DNA of 64,000 nt from Paenalcaligenes sp050487225 (GTDB taxonomy: Bacteria > Pseudomonadota > Gammaproteobacteria > Burkholderiales > Burkholderiaceae_B), in the NCBI RefSeq assembly GCF_050487225.1, contig NZ_JBKQGY010000002.1, positions 1 through 64,000 on the forward strand, written 5' to 3'. The translations under genes were made by a program, and so were the position numbers. Positions 17,322 through 25,655 of this stretch are shown here, piece by piece. How positions within the stretch are numbered: position 1 is the first letter of the stretch; each line of letters begins with the position of its first letter. The notes beneath the pieces were generated by a model. That model was not told where the DNA came from. It ran no database searches and saw nothing but the letters and a program-made list of their open reading frames with translations.

Positions 17322-18731
17322 ATGAGCACTTCCAACGCTCAAGCTTCCAATGGCTTTTTCAGCAAAGCCCGTATTACAGCAGGTCCTGGTTTTAACCGCT
17401 GGATGATTCCTCCAGCCGCTCTGGCAGTACACCTATGTATTGGTCAAGCTTATGCTTTTTCCGTTTTCAATGAACCCATGACCCGACTGCTGGGGATTAC
17501 CTCCTCTGCACCTGGCGACTGGAGTTTGCCCACTCTAGGCTGGATTTTCAGTTTGGCCATCGTCTTCCTGGGTTTATCCGCCGCATTCGCGGGTAAATGG
17601 TTGGAAGAAGTAGGCCCCCGCAAAGCCATGTTCACTGCAGCCTGCTGTTTTGGTGGTGGCTTTATGGTGGCTGCACTAGGCATACACCTACACCAAATTT
17701 GGCTCGTGTATTTAGGTTATGGGGTGCTGGGGGGGATAGGGTTGGGGGTAGGCTATGTTTCGCCTGTTTCCACCCTAATCAAGTGGTTCCCCGATAAGCG
17801 CGGTATGGCTACTGGTATGGCCATCATGGGCTTTGGTGGTGGTGCATTCATTGCCTCGCCGTTGTCGGTAGGCTTAATGGATTACTTTGCCTCACCTACG
17901 TCTATGGGGGTCACGCAAACCTTTGTGGTAATGGGGTGTTTGTACTTTATCTCCATGACCATTGGTTCCTTGGCGGTACGTATCCCTGCACCAGACTGGA
18001 AACCTGAGGGTTGGACACCACCCGTAGTACAAAACGCGCTGATTTCTCGCAATCACGTACACATTGATCAAGCATTGAAAACACCGCAATTTTGGTTGTT
18101 GTGGTGGATTCTGTGCTTGAACGTGACTGCAGGTATTGGGGTATTGGGCCAAGCCTCGGTGATGATCCAAGATAGCTTTGCTAGTATCACACCTGCCGCT
18201 GCCGCTGGGTTTGTAGGCTTGCTGTCCTTGGCTAACATGCTGGGCCGTTTCTTCTGGTCATCCGTATCCGATTACATTGGCCGCAAAACCACCTACATGA
18301 TCTTCTTCATCTTGGGGTCTGTGCTGTACTTCACCGTACCAGGCTTTGGCTCTGCCGGTAACGTAGCACTGTTCGTGATTGCGTACTTCGTAATTATGTC
18401 CATGTATGGCGGCGGCTTTGCCACGATTCCAGCCTACTTGGCTGACCTCTTTGGTACACGCTTTGTAGGGGGGATCCACGGTCGCCTGCTAACGGCATGG
18501 TCGGTAGCGGGTGTGCTGGGCCCTGTGCTGGTGAACTACATTCGTCAGTACCAAGTCGATAACGGTGTACCGGCTTCGCAAGCCTATACCACCACCATGT
18601 ACATCATGGCGGGGCTATTAGTGATTGGTTTCTTGTGTAACCTGATGGTTCGCCCTGTAAGTGCCAAACACCATATGCCTTCCGATAAACCTGCAGACGC
18701 ATCACTGCGCTCTCTGCAGCCCGCTGAGTAA
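17322..18731 (+). CDS. OFA-family MFS transporter (oxalate/formate antiporter type)
   Basis: This is a twelve-helix major facilitator carrier of the oxalate/formate antiporter (OFA) family. Given its position directly after the fds operon, formate or oxalate is the most likely substrate, although other monocarboxylates are carried by some members. It has 469 residues from the ATG at 17322, which has a TAAGGAG ribosome-binding site; an upstream ATG at 17301 is less likely. Family marks are GQAYAFSVFNEP in the first helix, LGGIGLGVGYVSPVSTLIKWFPDKRG around helices 4-5, and GRFFWSSVSDYIGRK in the second half. A small membrane protein follows 12 bases later. Confidence 0.9.
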   Translation: MSTSNAQASNGFFSKARITAGPGFNRWMIPPAALAVHLCIGQAYAFSVFNEPMTRLLGITSSAPGDWSLPTLGWIFSLAIVFLGLSAAFAGKWLEEVGPRKAMFTAACCFGGGFMVAALGIHLHQIWLVYLGYGVLGGIGLGVGYVSPVSTLIKWFPDKRGMATGMAIMGFGGGAFIASPLSVGLMDYFASPTSMGVTQTFVVMGCLYFISMTIGSLAVRIPAPDWKPEGWTPPVVQNALISRNHVHIDQALKTPQFWLLWWILCLNVTAGIGVLGQASVMIQDSFASITPAAAAGFVGLLSLANMLGRFFWSSVSDYIGRKTTYMIFFILGSVLYFTVPGFGSAGNVALFVIAYFVIMSMYGGGFATIPAYLADLFGTRFVGGIHGRLLTAWSVAGVLGPVLVNYIRQYQVDNGVPASQAYTTTMYIMAGLLVIGFLCNLMVRPVSAKHHMPSDKPADASLRSLQPAE

Positions 18732-18743
18732 CAGGAGACCGTT

Positions 18744-18878
18744 ATGACACAACCTACCTCTGCCACTGTCAAAAAGACCTCTCCTGTACTGCTAGTCCTA
18801 TTCTGGCTGTACGTGAGCATACCCTTGCTCATCGGTGTATGGGAAACCCTGGTAAAAGCCAGCGCGCTGTTTAAATAG
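18744..18878 (+). CDS. Small membrane partner of the OFA-family MFS transporter (44 residues)
   Basis: This is a very short gene behind a good AGGAGACC ribosome-binding site, 12 bases after the MFS carrier. The product has 44 residues: a polar N-terminus (MTQPTSATVKKTSP), one hydrophobic helix of about 20 residues (VLLVLFWLYVSIPLLIG), then WETLVKASALFK. It matches the small proteins annotated in other proteobacteria as the small subunit of OFA-type MFS transporters. The role (stability, targeting or activity of the carrier) is unknown. Codon use and spacing match the operon. Confidence 0.8.
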   Translation: MTQPTSATVKKTSPVLLVLFWLYVSIPLLIGVWETLVKASALFK

Positions 18879-18890
18879 GCAATAAAAATG

Positions 18891-18911
18891 CTACTGTGCT
18901 CAGCGCAGTAG
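18891..18911 (+). terminator. Hairpin after the MFS small protein
   Basis: CTACTGTGC-TCA-GCGCAGTAG forms a nine-pair stem with one G-T pair, followed by CAGTTTCTATTTCC. It is a moderate terminator for the fds-MFS transcription unit. Confidence 0.5.
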
Positions 18912-18993
18912 CAGTTTCTATTTCCTGCGATGCCTTGGCTACCCTTCAGTGTGAGTTACATCTTTCACACTGCTACCAAGCAAGTTACACGCA

Positions 18994-19025
18994 ATAAAAA
19001 AAGCCACGTAATGTGGCTTTTTTAT
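18994..19025. terminator. Bidirectional terminator between the fds-MFS unit and uspA-like gene
   Basis: GCCAC-GTAAT-GTGGC is flanked by an A-run on the left and a T-run on the right, so it can work for both strands. It lies just beyond the stop of the minus-strand stress protein. Confidence 0.85.
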
Positions 19026-19047
19026 TTAATCAACAGTAGCGCAACGC

Positions 19048-19515
19048 TTAGTCGTTCTCTTGTTGATTTACACGGTACACCAGCACGGCGCAGCGAGCCA
19101 TGTTCAATACTTTGGCGGTTACGCTACCCAGCAACAAGCGGGACAAACCGCTACGGCCGTGTGAACCGATAAAAATCAGGTCGCAACCTTCTTCTTCAGC
19201 GGCTTTCACTAGACCATCAGCCACATTGAAGTTGGACACAGAGCGGGAAGTCACTGGCACGCCAGCTGTTTCAGCACGATCCAATACCGCTTTCAAGTAT
19301 TTATTCGCTTGTTCAGAAGCTGTTTTTTCGTAGTCTTCGTCGGTGATAGCGTAGGCGGCTGCCATGCCATCAAAACCCACAGTGGCTGCAAAAGGCTGAG
19401 TGACGTGCAATGCTACTACTTCAGCGCCGATCTGTTTTGCAAAAACTACCCCTTTGTTGGCTGCCTGAGACGACAATGCAGAACCATCTGTAGGGATCAG
19501 AATTTTTTTGAACAT
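19048..19515 (-). CDS. Universal stress protein (UspA family, ATP-binding type)
   Basis: This small cytoplasmic nucleotide-binding protein is of the Usp fold and is generally induced in starvation or stress. It has 155 residues from the ATG at 19515 (MFKKILIPTDGS); the frame extends five codons further but that start lacks support. The ATP-binding pattern G-x2-G-x9-G-S is complete in GSHGRSGLSRLLLGSV near residues 122-138, and the N-terminal Asp in PTDGS is conserved. It is probably a single-gene unit with the terminator at 18994-19025. Confidence 0.93.
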   Translation of the reverse strand: MFKKILIPTDGSALSSQAANKGVVFAKQIGAEVVALHVTQPFAATVGFDGMAAAYAITDEDYEKTASEQANKYLKAVLDRAETAGVPVTSRSVSNFNVADGLVKAAEEEGCDLIFIGSHGRSGLSRLLLGSVTAKVLNMARCAVLVYRVNQQEND

Positions 19516-19609
19516 GAGAATACTCCCCATTGAATAAATACGATTACCAATAGCCTAAGCCTATTACTCCGTCGCAGCAATACTGAATTACCGCAATACT
19601 TGAGTTATA

Positions 19610-19951
19610 TCAGGCTTCCGTGGCCGCATAGTACAAGTTGGCACAACGCGTGCCGGTACGACAATATGCCAAGATGGGCTGAGGCATACTTTGCAGCAGA
19701 CCAGCAAAGGTCTCTACGTTATCTACTGTCATCTGGCCGCTGACCACAGGCTGGTACACCACATGCAACCCAGCGGTTTTTGCGGCGTTCATGACATCGT
19801 CCGAGGCTGGCTGGTTCGCGCCGCCTTCACCGTCTGGGCGATTAATAATCACACTTTTAAATCCGGCTTCGGCTACTGCTTGCATATCATCTGCACTCAG
19901 CTGAGGGGCCACGGCAAAATCATCATTAATACGGTGAAAGTCAAATGCCAT
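19610..19951 (-). CDS. TIGR01244/DUF442 phosphatase-like protein
   Basis: This is a 113-residue member of the DUF442 family (TIGR01244, the phosphatase-like domain also found in Blh proteins). The N-terminal block FAVAPQLSADDMQAVAEAGF and the loop IINRPDGEG fit the family, and the active-site-like segment AYCRTGTRCANLY (about residues 93-105) holds a Cys and an Arg in the dual-specificity-phosphatase arrangement. Members have been linked to sulfide oxidation, but the reaction here cannot be told from sequence. No operon partner is evident. Confidence 0.82.
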   Translation of the reverse strand: MAFDFHRINDDFAVAPQLSADDMQAVAEAGFKSVIINRPDGEGGANQPASDDVMNAAKTAGLHVVYQPVVSGQMTVDNVETFAGLLQSMPQPILAYCRTGTRCANLYYAATEA

Positions 19952-20076
19952 CCTACACTCCGAAAATACTGAAAATCATCAAGTCCCTATAGTAAACAGT
20001 AGTCGTCACTTTGTGATAGCCCTTTTAGACTTAAAAACTTGTCACAGCGTTTAACTTGACCCATTCTAGGCATAGC

Positions 20077-20105
20077 CATAAGATGAGTTTTATATTCATC
20101 TTATG
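20077..20105. promoter_or_regulatory. NsrR-type operator upstream of the truncated haemoglobin gene
   Basis: A perfect ten-base inverted repeat CATAAGATGA-N9-TCATCTTATG lies 18 bases before the haemoglobin start. Its core, AAGATG-N11-CATCTT, matches the length and outer bases of NsrR binding sites in proteobacteria. The nsrR-like gene is second in the operon, so autoregulation is likely. Confidence 0.75.
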
Positions 20106-20123
20106 TAGTAACAACACCCAATC

Positions 20124-20537
20124 ATGACCCTAGATACCTACGAAGAACATGAAATCCATCAACTGGTGCATGACTTCTACGACGATATACGCGTACATGC
20201 CGTATTAGGCCCCATCTTTAACCAACACATCACCGATTGGGATCACCACTTAGCCACCATGGTGGATTTCTGGTCTTCACTACTGTGCCGTAGCGCCCGT
20301 TACTCTGGCTCACCGATGATGAAACACGCACGCTTACCTGAACTAAGCGCTGAGCTATTCTGTGCCTGGCTAGCTCAATTCGAGATCAGTACCTCACGTC
20401 ATCCCAATCAACAACTGGCTAATCATGCGCGAGAGTTTTCTAAACGCATCGCCCGCAGTTTATGGATGGGTTACCAAATAGACCAAAACCCTGATCAGCC
20501 GCCTCGTGAGCTGAACTGTGGTGAATCATGCGCTTAA
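20124..20537 (+). CDS. Group III truncated haemoglobin
   Basis: This is a 137-residue globin of the group III (trHb3/Ctb) class, a haem protein thought to handle nitric oxide or oxygen in microaerobic or nitrosative stress. The LVHDFYDDIRVHAVLGPIF start (about residues 13-31), DWDHHLATMVDFWSSLL (about 38-54, including the distal-side Phe-Trp), and MMKHARLP with the probable proximal His around residue 67 are typical. It overlaps the NsrR-like gene by ten bases. The operator at 20077-20105 predicts induction by nitric oxide. Confidence 0.9.
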   Translation: MTLDTYEEHEIHQLVHDFYDDIRVHAVLGPIFNQHITDWDHHLATMVDFWSSLLCRSARYSGSPMMKHARLPELSAELFCAWLAQFEISTSRHPNQQLANHAREFSKRIARSLWMGYQIDQNPDQPPRELNCGESCA

Positions 20538-20968
20538 ACCGCAGCAGCGATCACGCGCTGCGGTTAATGATGTACTTGGCGGCTAACCCCGAACAACGTC
20601 ACACCATCGCAGACATCGCGGCACACTACGCTATTTCCCGTATGCACCTGATGAAGATTGCTCACCAACTGAGCCTACACGGCTGGGTAGAGAGCAGTCG
20701 TGGCAAAGGTGGTGGACTGCAGCTAGCACACCCTGCTCACACCATACTCATAGGCCAGTTGCTGCGCCAAACCGAAGCTGACTGCCAATTGGTGGAATGC
20801 ATGGGGCCAGAGTCCTCCTGTGTGCTGCAGGGCTGCTGCAAACTGACAGGTGTTCTCTACGGGGCGTTACAGGCTTTTTTTGCGTATTTGGATCGCTATA
20901 CGCTGGCTGATCTGGTGAACGATGATGGGCTACAACGGATGCTGCAGCCTCAAAATAAAGGGCAGTAA
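20528..20968 (+). CDS. nsrR: Rrf2-family nitric-oxide-responsive repressor NsrR
   Basis: This is an Rrf2-type winged-helix regulator, predicted to carry a nitric-oxide-sensitive Fe-S cluster and to repress the upstream haemoglobin operon. It has 146 residues. The N-terminal MRLNRSSDHALRLMMYLA and the recognition helix ISRMHLMKIAHQLSLHGWV resemble NsrR, not IscR. Candidate cluster ligands are Cys91, Cys98 and Cys103 or Cys104, close to the C91/C96/C102 arrangement of enteric NsrR; Cys86 is additional. Its start lies inside the 3' end of the haemoglobin gene. A dispersed repeat begins inside its last codons. Confidence 0.88.
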   Translation: MRLNRSSDHALRLMMYLAANPEQRHTIADIAAHYAISRMHLMKIAHQLSLHGWVESSRGKGGGLQLAHPAHTILIGQLLRQTEADCQLVECMGPESSCVLQGCCKLTGVLYGALQAFFAYLDRYTLADLVNDDGLQRMLQPQNKGQ

Positions 20969-21110
20969 ACCTAACCATATTCAAAGTAATCGTGGGATGG
21001 AGAGGTAACTTTTGCGATGTGGTGTCTCAAATCACAAAAAGCTTTTCTATAGTTCCCGGCGTGTGCAATGAATGCAGCATCAACGTACTCATCACTGGCT
21101 GCTGTAGCTA
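20957..21110 (+). repeat. Dispersed hairpin repeat, copy A
   Basis: About 150 bases similar to copy C at 21416-21565 in the same orientation. Shared words include GGAGAGG, CAAATCACAAAAAG, AGTTCCC and AATGAATGCAGCAT. Its internal hairpin is degenerate. It begins at the very end of nsrR. Confidence 0.65.
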
Positions 21111-21180
21111 GCACTGCGAAAAGTATTTTTTAATTTGTGCACCAAATAAAAAAATACTTTCCTCCGTTTTCCCTTCATCG
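21110..21180 (-). repeat. Dispersed hairpin repeat, partial copy B (inverted)
   Basis: Resembles the reverse complement of the central part of copy C, sharing ATTTGTGCACCAAAT, the A-run, and TTTCCTCCGT. At 21120-21160 it forms a long stem: AAAGTATTTTTT pairs with AAAAAATACTTT and ATTTG with CAAAT around a TGCAC loop, with one A-A mismatch. Confidence 0.6.
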
Positions 21181-21415
21181 CTTGCCACGATTTTTAGTGT
21201 GGTCGCCGTTGAAATGAGTGCGTACTTTTGTGGCAGATGAAAGGGGCAGATTTACCAATTTCTGAAGATATCTGCGTATTCAGTGGGCTGATAATTTCGG
21301 CACTTGCTGCGCTCATCAAAAAGCCAAGCGGCATTTTCTGATGCTACAGTTGACATACAGACCTATCTAAACACCTGCATCCCAATTGGATCAAGCTTTG
21401 CCAACAAACCAAAAG

Positions 21416-21565
21416 AAAGGGCTGTAAATCTCACTACACTCAGATCAACCGGGGGACGGAGAGGAAACTTTTTTGATTTGGTGTACAAATCACAAAAAGT
21501 ATTCCTGCAGTTCCCAGCGCGTGCGATGAATACCGCAGCATACTCACCTCCGGTAGCCATAGTCT
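21416..21565 (+). repeat. Dispersed hairpin repeat, copy C
   Basis: This is the best-preserved direct copy of the element at 20957-21110. At 21467-21500, ACTTTTTTGATTTG pairs with CAAATCACAAAAAGT around GTGTA. No credible gene occupies 20969-21655; the open frames there are products of the repeat. Confidence 0.65.
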
Positions 21566-21597
21566 TCATCCTCTCAGCAATAAAGACCGCTAAAAAC

Positions 21598-21627
21598 AAA
21601 AAACCTCTGGCTACACACCAGAGGTTT
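21598..21627 (-). terminator. Terminator of serA
   Basis: On the minus strand AAACCTCTGG-loop-CCAGAGGTTT is followed by a T-run (TTTTTTGTTTTT). It lies 29 bases after the serA stop. Confidence 0.85.
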
Positions 21628-21655
21628 ATGCACAACTACGTTTACGTAGAGCCGT

Positions 21656-22861
21656 TTACGCTTTTAACGTATCACACCGAACTGTGCCGGGTTGTACACG
21701 CAGCTTTTCCAATACTTGCTCAGACACAGGCGCATCCACATCCGTCACGGCATAGCCCAACTGACCACGTGTTTGCAACTGCTGCCCCACAATGTTCAAG
21801 CCACTTTCAGCCAACACATTGCTAAGCGCCCCCATTGCACCGGGAACGTTCTGGTGCATATGCAAAATACGCGCCGCACCGGCACATTCTACGTACGGTA
21901 CTTCAGGGAAGTTCACCGCCCCTTTAGTCGCCCCACTACGTGAGAACAGCACCAGTTTTTCAGCAACTTCACGCCCAATGTTTTCTTGAGACTCTTGTGT
22001 GCTACCACCAATGTGCGGTGTTAGGATCACGTTGTCTAAACCACGTAATGGGCTATCCAAAGGCTCGTTCACACCTTTAGGCTCAACCGGAAACACGTCT
22101 AGTGCTGCACCAGCCAAATGGCCGCTTGTCAACGCGGCGTGCAAAGCATCAATGTCAACCACCGTACCACGCGACGCGTTGATCAAAATAGAACCTGGCT
22201 TCATTTGCGCCAGTGTTTGCTCATTAATGATGTTCTTAGTACGTTCACCACCCGGTACGTGCAAGGTCACGATATCGGACTGCTCAAGCAACCGTTTCAG
22301 GGAGACAAAAGGTTTAGTGTTACCCAATGGCAGTTTGGTTTCTACGTCATGGAACAGCACGCGCATACCCAAGGCCTCTGCCAAGGTACCGATTTGCGAA
22401 CCGATGTTGCCGTAACCAATAATACCCAGTGTTTTACCGCGAATTTCGTACGCGCCTTCGGCGGACTTATCCCAGAAGCCTTGGTGTACACGGGCATTTT
22501 TCTCGGGGATACGACGCAACAATAAAATGGCTTCGCCCAGCACCAGCTCGGCTACCGAACGCGTGTTAGAAAATGGTGCGTTAAATACAGGAATACCTGC
22601 TTGCGCCGCTACGTTTAGGTCTACTTGGTTGGTACCAATACAAAAACACCCAATCGCTTGCACCGAAGGCGCTGCCAACAGCACATTCTGATCCAACTGA
22701 GTACGAGAGCGTATACCCACAATTTCCGTGCCAGACAACGCGTCCAACAGCTCTTCGCCGTTGAGAGCAGACTTATACGTCACAATATCGGTATAGCCGG
22801 CTGCTTCAAAGACTTCGCGAGCACTGGGGTGGATATTTTCGAACAGAACAATACGCTTCAT
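21656..22861 (-). CDS. serA: D-3-phosphoglycerate dehydrogenase SerA
   Basis: SerA catalyses NAD-dependent oxidation of 3-phosphoglycerate, the first step of serine synthesis. I chose the ATG at 22861 (401 residues, MKRIVLFENIHP), because the 26 residues encoded further upstream are not protein-like. The NAD-binding loop GYGNIGSQIG (about residues 152-161), the ASRGTVVDIDAL segment, and the catalytic His in LTPHIGGSTQESQ (about 290) are visible. The C-terminal 75 residues form an ACT domain (HMHQNVPGAMGALSNVLAE), which in E. coli SerA gives serine feedback inhibition. It is a single-gene unit between two terminators. Confidence 0.95.
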   Translation of the reverse strand: MKRIVLFENIHPSAREVFEAAGYTDIVTYKSALNGEELLDALSGTEIVGIRSRTQLDQNVLLAAPSVQAIGCFCIGTNQVDLNVAAQAGIPVFNAPFSNTRSVAELVLGEAILLLRRIPEKNARVHQGFWDKSAEGAYEIRGKTLGIIGYGNIGSQIGTLAEALGMRVLFHDVETKLPLGNTKPFVSLKRLLEQSDIVTLHVPGGERTKNIINEQTLAQMKPGSILINASRGTVVDIDALHAALTSGHLAGAALDVFPVEPKGVNEPLDSPLRGLDNVILTPHIGGSTQESQENIGREVAEKLVLFSRSGATKGAVNFPEVPYVECAGAARILHMHQNVPGAMGALSNVLAESGLNIVGQQLQTRGQLGYAVTDVDAPVSEQVLEKLRVQPGTVRCDTLKA

Positions 22862-22969
22862 GAGAGTTCCCAGAACAAATAGGATAAAAATAGTACTGTT
22901 TATATCGTAAACCCTGCCTGAACCTGCTGGCAAGTGCATCTCACTGCTGTGCAGCTACGCCACACCCAC

Positions 22970-22998
22970 AAAAAAGCCCAGCGTACTGCCGGGCTTTC
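22970..22998 (-). terminator. Terminator of the cytochrome c peroxidase gene
   Basis: On the minus strand AAAGCCC-loop-GGGCTTT is followed by TTTTTG, 17 bases after the peroxidase stop. Confidence 0.8.
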
Positions 22999-23014
22999 TA
23001 GGCATAACCGTTGA

Positions 23015-24016
23015 TTAGGAATCAAACGGTGTAGGACGTGGTGTGTCATCCGCAGAAGGCGGCAGGATTGGCAACACGATTTGTGGCTGCTTACCTGTCA
23101 ACGACTTCAAAAACGCCACGATTTGGGCATTTTCTTCAGGCGTAAATTTCTTGCCCAACTGCAGTCTACCCATGATGTCTACCGCTTCGGTCAAGGTATT
23201 CACCGCACCGTCGTGGAAGTAAGGGTAAGTCATTTCCACGTTACGCAGTGTAGGCACTTTGAAGTTAAAGCGATCGGCATCAATACCTGTTACCGCTGCA
23301 CGACCTTCGGCTGCGTTAGCGGTTTGGTATGGCTCAACTAGGCCCATTTTTTGGTAGGAACTACCGCCCAAGTTAGGACCGTTGTGACACGCAATACAGC
23401 CGCTGTTTTTAAACAGCTGATAGCCCGCCAACTGCTGATCTGTGATGGCATCTTTATCGCCTTTCAACCATAAGTCAAAAGGAGAATCCGGTGTGACCAG
23501 TGTCTCTTCAAATGCAGCGATGGCATCCGTTACTTCATCAATACCAATGACAGGCTTGTTGTACACAGCCTGAAACTCTTCCACATACTGAGGAATAGAG
23601 TTCAGCATGCCTACCGCCAGTTCGTGGGTAAAGCCCATTTCCATTGGGTTAGCAATAGGGCCACCAGCCTGTTCACGCAAGTCACCAGCACGACCATCCC
23701 AGAACTGAGCCAAGTTCAGGCTAGAGTTCAAGACGGTTGGTGAGTTGATAGGGCCTTGCTGCCATTTATCCCCGATAGAGGTAGGCAGGTTATCTGAACC
23801 ACCACGACTCATGTTGTGACACGAGTTACAGGAAATGAACCCAGATTTGGACAAACGTGGTTCAAAGAACAGTTTTTTACCCAACTCGATTTTAGCTGGA
23901 TCGCCTGCTTTTGCTTCGGGAATTGGTTGCACCGGTTCATTGCTTTGCGCCATAGCAAAGCTGGACATGCCCAGTGCAATCGACAAAGCAAGTACAGAGG
24001 CTCTTAATGGCTTCAT
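23015..24016 (-). CDS. ccp: Dihaem cytochrome c peroxidase
   Basis: This periplasmic dihaem enzyme reduces hydrogen peroxide with electrons from small cytochromes (CcpA/MauG family). It has 333 residues from the ATG at 24016, with a GGAAG ribosome-binding site; a signal peptide ends after FAMAQ. Two haem sites are clear: CNSCH (about residues 64-68) and CIACH (about 208-212). The GDKWQQGPINSPTVLNS and MTYPYFHDGAVNTL segments are typical of bacterial cytochrome c peroxidases. It has its own terminator. The upstream 160 bases hold no clear FNR site. Confidence 0.93.
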   Translation of the reverse strand: MKPLRASVLALSIALGMSSFAMAQSNEPVQPIPEAKAGDPAKIELGKKLFFEPRLSKSGFISCNSCHNMSRGGSDNLPTSIGDKWQQGPINSPTVLNSSLNLAQFWDGRAGDLREQAGGPIANPMEMGFTHELAVGMLNSIPQYVEEFQAVYNKPVIGIDEVTDAIAAFEETLVTPDSPFDLWLKGDKDAITDQQLAGYQLFKNSGCIACHNGPNLGGSSYQKMGLVEPYQTANAAEGRAAVTGIDADRFNFKVPTLRNVEMTYPYFHDGAVNTLTEAVDIMGRLQLGKKFTPEENAQIVAFLKSLTGKQPQIVLPILPPSADDTPRPTPFDS

Positions 24017-24191
24017 AATGACTTCCTTCAAATTAAGTAGTGCCAGAATGACGGCAGGTAGAATCTTGATAAAACCCTACTGCTGTCACAACTACTCTAG
24101 CCCTCTTCCCTATGCCGCCCTTTGAGCCAACTCAAGTCTCGCTTAAACTTTGTCACATTTGTAGTAACAATCCCCTAAATGCGACAGGCAA

Positions 24192-24217
24192 AAAAAAGGC
24201 CCATGAAATGGGCCTTT
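24192..24217 (-). terminator. Terminator of the aminotransferase gene
   Basis: On the minus strand AAAGGCCC-ATTTCAT-GGGCCTTT runs into a stretch of eight T residues. Confidence 0.87.
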
Positions 24218-24260
24218 AAAATAGACTTGCGCCATACAGCACCATATACCTTTTTGGTAG

Positions 24261-25457
24261 TTACGGTGCCACTACAGCGGCTACAGCGTCCACGAAGTAA
24301 TCGATATTGCCACTGTTCAAACCAGGTACGCACACACGACCGGATTCCAGCATGTACACACCAAATTCATCACGCAAGCGCAGAATTTGCTCTTTAGTCA
24401 AACCGGTGTAGCAGAACATACCAAACTGATCCACAAAGTAGCTGGAATCGTAGTTCGGCGCTTTTTGTTTCAGCTTTTCGTGAGCCAGCTTACGCATGGT
24501 CGCAATACGATCACGCATTACAGCAACTTCAGCATCCCACTGTTTGAACAGTTCAGCGTCTTGCAATACAGCAGCAATGGCTTGCGCGCCTTGTGTAGGT
24601 GGGTTGGAGTACACACGACGGATCGTGGCTTTCAACTGGCCTTGCACACGGTTTGCTTCTTCTTTGCTTTGGCACACGATGGACAATGCACCGCAACGTT
24701 CGCCGTAGTAAGAGAAGTTTTTGGAGAAGGAGCTAGCAACCAAGAAAGTAAGGCCAGCATCTACCATGCTACGGATCACAGAAGTATCTTCTTCCAGACC
24801 ACGACCAAAACCTTGGTAAGCGATATCCACAAATGGAATCAGATTGCGCTCTTTCAGCACAGGGATCAACTGAGCCCACTGCTCTGCACTAGGATCAACA
24901 CCTGTAGGGTTGTGACAGCATGGGTTCAACACCACGATGGTGTGTGCTGGCAACGCGGCGATGTCTTCCATCATGGCTGTGAAGTTCAAGCCTTGAGTTG
25001 TCGCATCGTAGTAACGGTATGACGATGTAGGCACACCAGCACCTTGGAACACCGCATAGTAGTTATCCCACGCTGGATCGCTCACGCGTGCTTCAGCAGC
25101 AGGAAACGCTTTGTGCAGGAAATCAGCACCGATTTTCAGTGCGCCCGTACCACCCAGTGTTTGCACGGTTACAACGCGTTCGTCTTTAATCGCAACGCTA
25201 TCTGCACCAAACAACAAATGCTGAACAGCCTGACGGTAGCTAGCCAGACCTTCCATAGGCAGATACGCTCGTGGCTTTTTCAACGCCGCACCGCGCTTCT
25301 CCGCTTCCTGGACTGATGCCAGTAAGGGAATTTTCCCTTCTTCATCATAGTAAAGGCCAATAGTCAGGTTCACCTTATCTTTACGTGGGTCAGCTTGGAA
25401 CAGCTCAACCAACTTAAAGATAGGATCGCCAGCATATGCGTCAATATGTTCAAACAT
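24261..25457 (-). CDS. Aspartate/aromatic aminotransferase (AspC/TyrB family)
   Basis: This is a PLP-dependent class I aminotransferase of the gamma-proteobacterial AspC/TyrB type, interconverting aspartate or aromatic amino acids and 2-oxoglutarate. It has 398 residues, like AspC and TyrB. It starts MFEHIDAYAGDPIF, has the NPCCHNPTGVDPS block with the cofactor-binding Asn (about residue 183), and the Schiff-base lysine in SSFSKNFSYYGERCG (about 245). The C-terminal arginine for the substrate carboxylate is in the ESGRVCVPGLN segment. Whether aspartate or aromatic substrates are preferred cannot be decided by eye. Confidence 0.92.
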   Translation of the reverse strand: MFEHIDAYAGDPIFKLVELFQADPRKDKVNLTIGLYYDEEGKIPLLASVQEAEKRGAALKKPRAYLPMEGLASYRQAVQHLLFGADSVAIKDERVVTVQTLGGTGALKIGADFLHKAFPAAEARVSDPAWDNYYAVFQGAGVPTSSYRYYDATTQGLNFTAMMEDIAALPAHTIVVLNPCCHNPTGVDPSAEQWAQLIPVLKERNLIPFVDIAYQGFGRGLEEDTSVIRSMVDAGLTFLVASSFSKNFSYYGERCGALSIVCQSKEEANRVQGQLKATIRRVYSNPPTQGAQAIAAVLQDAELFKQWDAEVAVMRDRIATMRKLAHEKLKQKAPNYDSSYFVDQFGMFCYTGLTKEQILRLRDEFGVYMLESGRVCVPGLNSGNIDYFVDAVAAVVAP

Positions 25458-25655
25458 TATTGAAAATCCTCAGGATTCATGCGTTCACCTCATTCAATCA
25501 GGAACGCTTGCTATAAAACCGATGCAATTATCATAGAACCACATCTTAGTGAATTGTACTCATGCAAGGGGCCATTTGTCCGCACAGTTCCCAGCTATAC
25601 TGTATCCATCGCATACAGACAACATATTCAAACCTAAAATACCCCCCTGCACTTC

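Noticed and set aside
21304..21825. A 173-codon plus-strand frame between nsrR and serA
   Set aside because: It spans repeat copy C, the serA terminator and the 3' end of serA, and has no ribosome-binding site or recognisable domain.
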